Assembly: GCA_039177555.1 (NCBI GenBank)
Contig: JBCDFV010000008.1
Location: forward strand, 1-64,000
Direction: 5' to 3'
Source of the DNA: JANQGH01 sp039177555
GTDB taxonomy: Bacteria > Pseudomonadota > Alphaproteobacteria > DSM-16000 > Inquilinaceae
DNA: 64,000 bases
Both the position numbers and the translations under genes were made by a program. Below the pieces are notes generated by a model. It did no database searches. It had not been told where the DNA came from and worked only from the letters and a program-made list of their open reading frames with translations. Positions 60,294-64,000 of the stretch are shown piece after piece. Each line of letters opens with the position of its first letter. Position 1 is the first letter of the stretch.

Positions 60294-60728
60294 GGCCTGA
60301 TCCTTTCGACCACCATCTGAGACAGAAAGCGGCTGGCGGTGTTGACCCGACGGGACGGGTCGATGCCGCGTCCATCTGATCTTGAGAAAATCAATGGCTA
60401 GACCAATCGTCGTCACAGGCGTCGTCGAGCTGCTTTGACCCTACCAGGCCGATGCCTGTTGCGTTGTCGCCGAACGCGGCCCCAGATCCGGGCTTAGCTC
60501 GGAAAACTCAGTCTTGCTGCGCCCGCGGCGGTAGCTGATCAGTCAAAAGCAAGCCGTTCGCGGCAAGACATGCAGGTCCCCTTATTCCGCGGTTCAGCTT
60601 GGCCGGGAATCCGTGCGAGGCGGCAATCTTAAATTAATTGTGATGTTGGAAATCAATTTACAAACGCAGTTCGATGCGGCTAGAAACCTACAATTAAGAA
60701 TTGATAGTGCACGTTAGAGGAGGCTCGC
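60294..60728. other. 435-base intergenic region before the giant repeat protein
   Basis: No gene is evident. A GACCCG/CGGGTC hairpin with 6-base arms and a 6-base loop lies at 60344-60361 without a T run. The stretch 60620-60720 is AT-rich, unlike the flanking coding DNA, and is followed by AGAGGAGG just upstream of the giant-protein start. It likely holds that gene's promoter, but no clear -35/-10 pair is called. Confidence 0.45.
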
Positions 60729-63700
60729 ATGGACCAGGAGCTCAACACCATCGAAGGAACGGCTCGCGCCGACTTTCTGCGCGGCAGCTGGCAGGACGAC
60801 CTCATTCTGGCCGGGGCCGGAAGTGATCTGATCTTTGCAAGGGGCGGTAATGACATCGTCGACGCCGGCGACGGCAACGACCGCGTTTTTGCCGGCTCCG
60901 GCGACGATCTGGTCAAGACCGGCCAGGGCCGTGATTTCGCCGACGGCGGCAGCGGCGTCGACACGGCACAGTTCGACGGCGACAGGTCGGACTACAGGAT
61001 CACCAGCTTCTTTGGTCTCACTTTCGTCACCGACCTGCGCAACGGCGAGACCGACACGCTGACCCGTTTTGAGTTTCTGAAGTTCGATGACGGCCTGTTC
61101 GACATTAACGGCGACCCGGTCGCGTCCGACCCGGAAGCGGTCGATGACGAGGCCTCGACGATCGAAGACGCAGCGATCACGATCAACGTTCTGGCCAACG
61201 ACAGCGACCCCAACGACGATCCGCTGACCGTTGCGGAGGCCACGGCCACCTTCGGCAGGGTCGACATCAATACCGACGGGACGCTGCAGTATACGCCGCC
61301 TGAGAATTTCAGCGGTGAAGACACAATCACCTACACCATCTCCGATGGCAATGGCGGAACGTCGTCGGCAACCGTTACGGTTCAGGTCGATGGCGTGGCC
61401 GATGCGCCGTCTCTAATGGCGCCTAAATCGTTTGAGACGCGTGATCTTGAAGAGATCGTGCTCGCCGATCTGGTCGCGAACCTGGTGGATCGGGATGGCT
61501 CCGAACGGCTGAAGGTCAAGTTCGGTAACCTGCCGGAAGGCGCGGTGATCCTGAACAAGGCGGCCATCGCGGACAAGGAAGCACAGATCGCGGTCCTGAA
61601 CGATCAGATTGAGCGGCTGCAAGAAGAGACCGGCGCTCTCGAAAGTCAACTCGTGGAACTGCGGGTGTTGATTGACGTTCTGGAGCAGGATGATCCGGCG
61701 TCCGACCGGCTGCCGGGCCTGCGCGAGCAGCGGGATGCTGGCGAAATCCGGCTCGAACAGGAACTCGAACGCAAGCTGGAACTGGAAACCAATCGCGCCA
61801 AGCTGGAGTTGGAAAAAGGCGAGCTAAGCAAGACCGCCGGCCCCGACGGCATGGTCGAGTTCGACGATCTGGGCGCCGGCTTCGCGTTGCAACTGCCCCC
61901 GGGAACGACCGAGGATTTCATTCTAGAGGTTCACGCCCTTGCCACGGAGTCCGATCCGGTGGCCAGCGAAGACGTGCGCACGGCCGAGAGTTCCGTCGAG
62001 ATCGAAATCGTCGTGAAGGAATCCCCATCGGCCGAGGACGACAAGGCGACGACCAAGGAAGACACGCCGGTCACGATCAGGGTTCTCGACAATGACACTG
62101 ACAGCGACGGCGACGAGCTGACGATTACGGAGGTCACGGACGGCGCCAACGGCACGGTCGTCATCAATGAAGACGGGACCGTGGAATACCGGCCAAACCG
62201 CGACTTCAGCGGTGTCGACACCTTCACCTACACGGTCGAGGACGGCAATGGCGGGGTCTCGACCGCGACGGTCAGTGTTCTCGTCGGCGGCGTGGCCGAT
62301 CGACCCCAGCTGTTTGCCGCTCAATCGGTCGAGACAAGAGACTTGGCCGACGTAGAGCTTGTGCAGCTTACTGCGGCCCTCGTGGACAGGGACGGCTCGG
62401 AGAAGCTGACGGTCCAGTTCAGCAATCTGCCCCAGGGTGCCGTGATCCTGAACCCGGCCGCGATTGCGGCGAAGGATGGCCAAATCTCCGAACTTGGCAG
62501 CTTGATCGACGCTCTCGGTGCTGACCTTGGGCAGCTCAAAGAAGACATCGACGAAATATCAAAACAGATCGAAGACCTGGAGCAAGGCAACCCGGATTCG
62601 GAAGATCTCCCGCCCTTGCGGGAGCAGAAAGCGGATCTTGAAAAACAGTTTGCCGAGAAGCAGGACGTGCTTGCTGAGGCCCGGCAGGACATCGATCAGG
62701 CGAAGTTTGACAAGGCGCAGTTGACAAAGAAGGCCGACGCGAACGGAGAGATCGAGTTCCACGACGTCGGAAGCGGCTTCGTGCTGCGGCTGGCGGAAGG
62801 CACGACGGAAAACTTCGAGATGGGCGTGACGGCAATCGCCACGGAGTCCGAACCGGTGATCGACGATGACGATCGCACTGCGGAAAGAAGTACAAGCATC
62901 GAGATTATCGTCAGCGAGAGCCCGGACGCCAATGACGATACGGCGGTTACCGCCGAAGACACGCCTGTGACGATTGACGTTCTCGACAACGACACCGACA
63001 CCGACGGGGACCTGTTGACCGTGATCGACGTCCTTGGCGTCTCAAATGGCTCAGCCGACCTCAATGACGACGGCACGATCACGTTCACCCCGGACCCCAA
63101 TTTCAGCGGTGAGAGCGGGTTCACCTACACGATCACGGACGGCAATGGCGGGGTTTCGGACGCATCGGTTAAGGTGCTGGTCGGCGGCGTCGCGGACACG
63201 CCCAATCTCTTGCTGCCAAATGCCCTGGAAACGTTCGATCTGTCGCCGATTCCCTTGGACAGGATCGACGCCAGCCTGACGGACACGGACGGCTCGGAGA
63301 GCCTGAAGGTCAAGTTCAGCGGTCTGCCGCAAGGCACAACAAAGATCGAAAACCCGAGTGCGATCGCGGCGAACAGCTCGCTGATCGATGACCTGAGGGC
63401 TGAAAACGAAACCTTGGCTCGAGAGCGCACCGAAGCAGATGAGGAGCTTGTCTTCCTCAACGGACGTCTTCAGGACGCTGAGGCCGATCCGAACTTTCCA
63501 CCGACCGAACTTGAGGAGCTGAGAAACCGCAAGGCGGGTGTCGAGGACCTGATCAAGGGCTTGGTCGCCAGGACTCAAGAGAACGAGACAACGGTCGAAG
63601 AACTGTTCAAGCAGAACGAGCAGTTGTCACAGATGGCCGATGAGAATGGCGAGATCGAGTTCCACGGGTTCGGCGACGGGTTTTTCATGCTGTTGCCCGA

Positions 63701-64000
63701 GGGCACGGTCGACGATCTCGTGGTCAAGGTCGATGCAACCTCGATCGAATCCGAGCCTCTGGCAGGCCCCGAATTCGAGACCGCAACGGTTTCGCGATCG
63801 TTCCAGATCATCGTGCAGGAATCGCTGGCGGCGCAAGATGACTTTGTCACGACGATAGAGGATGTGCCGTTAACGATCTTCGCGACGGCCAATGACGTTG
63901 GCGAAGGCCCCAAGATCTCGGAACTCGGGACCCCTGCGAACGGCACGGTCGTCATCGATGACAATGGCGACCTGGTGTACACGCCAAATGCCGACTTCAG
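60729..64000 (+). CDS. giant RTX/VCBS-type repeat protein with coiled-coil hairpin insertions (5' part)
   Basis: The frame starts at ATG 60729, preceded by AGAGGAGG, and remains open to the window end: 1090 codons are present and the C-terminus is missing. Residues 14-76 are RTX nonapeptides. From residue 139 a unit of about 299 residues repeats: a cadherin/VCBS-like domain (EDTPVTI-VLDNDTD to DGNGGVSTA), then a second sandwich (GVADRP..., DRDGSE, NLPQGAVILN) in which a roughly 90-residue coiled coil with a central Pro-rich turn is inserted before GEIEFHD-GSGF-L-LPEGT. Such proteins are generally surface adhesins exported by type I secretion. No signal peptide is visible, which agrees. Export by the 7-10 kb ABC/HlyD genes is possible but unproven. 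Confidence 0.88.
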   Translation, partial: MDQELNTIEGTARADFLRGSWQDDLILAGAGSDLIFARGGNDIVDAGDGNDRVFAGSGDDLVKTGQGRDFADGGSGVDTAQFDGDRSDYRITSFFGLTFVTDLRNGETDTLTRFEFLKFDDGLFDINGDPVASDPEAVDDEASTIEDAAITINVLANDSDPNDDPLTVAEATATFGRVDINTDGTLQYTPPENFSGEDTITYTISDGNGGTSSATVTVQVDGVADAPSLMAPKSFETRDLEEIVLADLVANLVDRDGSERLKVKFGNLPEGAVILNKAAIADKEAQIAVLNDQIERLQEETGALESQLVELRVLIDVLEQDDPASDRLPGLREQRDAGEIRLEQELERKLELETNRAKLELEKGELSKTAGPDGMVEFDDLGAGFALQLPPGTTEDFILEVHALATESDPVASEDVRTAESSVEIEIVVKESPSAEDDKATTKEDTPVTIRVLDNDTDSDGDELTITEVTDGANGTVVINEDGTVEYRPNRDFSGVDTFTYTVEDGNGGVSTATVSVLVGGVADRPQLFAAQSVETRDLADVELVQLTAALVDRDGSEKLTVQFSNLPQGAVILNPAAIAAKDGQISELGSLIDALGADLGQLKEDIDEISKQIEDLEQGNPDSEDLPPLREQKADLEKQFAEKQDVLAEARQDIDQAKFDKAQLTKKADANGEIEFHDVGSGFVLRLAEGTTENFEMGVTAIATESEPVIDDDDRTAERSTSIEIIVSESPDANDDTAVTAEDTPVTIDVLDNDTDTDGDLLTVIDVLGVSNGSADLNDDGTITFTPDPNFSGESGFTYTITDGNGGVSDASVKVLVGGVADTPNLLLPNALETFDLSPIPLDRIDASLTDTDGSESLKVKFSGLPQGTTKIENPSAIAANSSLIDDLRAENETLARERTEADEELVFLNGRLQDAEADPNFPPTELEELRNRKAGVEDLIKGLVARTQENETTVEELFKQNEQLSQMADENGEIEFHGFGDGFFMLLPEGTVDDLVVKVDATSIESEPLAGPEFETATVSRSFQIIVQESLAAQDDFVTTIEDVPLTIFATANDVGEGPKISELGTPANGTVVIDDNGDLVYTPNADF
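60768..60956 (+). repeat. RTX calcium-binding nonapeptide repeats
   Basis: Six consecutive units with the G-x-G-x-D-x-x-x-x pattern: GAGSDLIFA, RGGNDIVDA, GDGNDRVFA, GSGDDLVKT, GQGRDFADG and GSGVDTAQF (residues about 28-81, with a DDLIL lead-in). This motif binds calcium as a parallel beta-roll. They are at the N-terminus of the protein, whereas type I secreted proteins usually carry them near the C-terminal signal. Confidence 0.85.
61143..64000 (+). repeat. tandem 299-301-residue protein repeats (about 0.9 kb each)
   Basis: Three complete units and the start of a fourth. Units begin at D139 (61143), D437 (62037), D736 (62934) and D1037 (63837), so the spacing is 298, 299 and 301 residues. 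Coiled-coil inserts lie at residues about 280-370, 579-671 and 879-972. DNA copies are diverged, and amino-acid similarity is strongest around DGNGGVS, DxDGSE, LPxGAVILN and GEIEFHD. The inserts are the most divergent part, and each has a Pro/Asp/Asn-rich break near its centre. Confidence 0.85.

Noticed and set aside
60344..60361. GACCCG/CGGGTC hairpin as terminator of the ABC importer operon
   Set aside because: No T-rich tail follows the stem. A random repeat in GC-rich DNA is not excluded.
1..64000. tRNA, rRNA, CRISPR array or insertion sequence
   Set aside because: I saw no cloverleaf-like gene, no regularly spaced short repeats with unique spacers and no transposase. Short RNA genes could still be missed by eye.

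Overview
The window is a GC-rich bacterial chromosome segment with almost no non-coding space and many ATGA-type gene overlaps. Gene content (TRAP and carbohydrate ABC importers, PrtD-type secretion, DMT exporters, class III cyclase) and codon use suggest an alphaproteobacterium, possibly a marine or soil Rhodospirillales-like lineage. That assignment is inference, because no rRNA or tRNA gene is present. No CRISPR array, insertion sequence or prophage head module was seen.

Layout. (1) 0-5 kb: a flavoprotein oxidoreductase overlapping an alpha/beta-fold protein that lacks the usual catalytic residues, a phosphoribosyltransferase, and two tandem EamA exporters on the minus strand. (2) 5.2-6.7 kb: a two-gene unit with a group 1 truncated haemoglobin followed by a PAS/coiled-coil/class III cyclase whose specificity residues (Lys/Asp) predict adenylate cyclase. 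(3) 7-10 kb: an ABC transporter and HlyD-type adaptor of a type I secretion system, without TolC. (4) 10.2-17.8 kb: a V/A-type ATPase operon in the order B-D-I-K-E-(DUF2764)-A, a circular permutation of the E-X-A-B-D-I-K order known from spirochaetes and chlamydiae. (5) 18-21 kb: an MFS exporter, a DUF202 protein, a VOC protein and a 1.1-kb AT-richer region holding a promoter-like sequence.

(6) 21.7-45.9 kb: a complete-looking contractile injection system of the extracellular type, 18 consecutive plus-strand genes. It has sheath, tube, a Cys-rich baseplate-associated protein, a disordered protein, a DUF4255 terminator-like protein, an AAA+ ATPase, hub and spike genes, gp25, two J-like wedge proteins, a gpI-like protein, a 1434-residue DUF6519 protein and two DUF4157 proteins that look like cargo. 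There is no capsid, portal or terminase, no recognisable tape measure and no separate PAAR tip.

(7) 46-53 kb: a small secreted protein, a CPA2/Kef-like antiporter, and a minus-strand operon of TetR regulator, TRAP importer (DctP-Q-M) and cyclase-family amidohydrolase, with an operator-like palindrome ahead of the regulator. (8) 53-60 kb: a small secreted protein, then a FadR-type regulator, a Cys/Met-metabolism PLP enzyme and a four-gene carbohydrate-type ABC importer, preceded by a PdhR-like operator. (9) 60.7 kb to the right edge: the start of a giant protein with N-terminal RTX nonapeptides followed by about 300-residue repeats. Each repeat combines a cadherin/VCBS-like domain with a second beta-sandwich interrupted by a roughly 90-residue coiled-coil hairpin. 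This repeat and the two DUF4157 proteins are the most unusual items. The type I secretion genes in (3) are a possible exporter for the giant protein, but the two are 50 kb apart.
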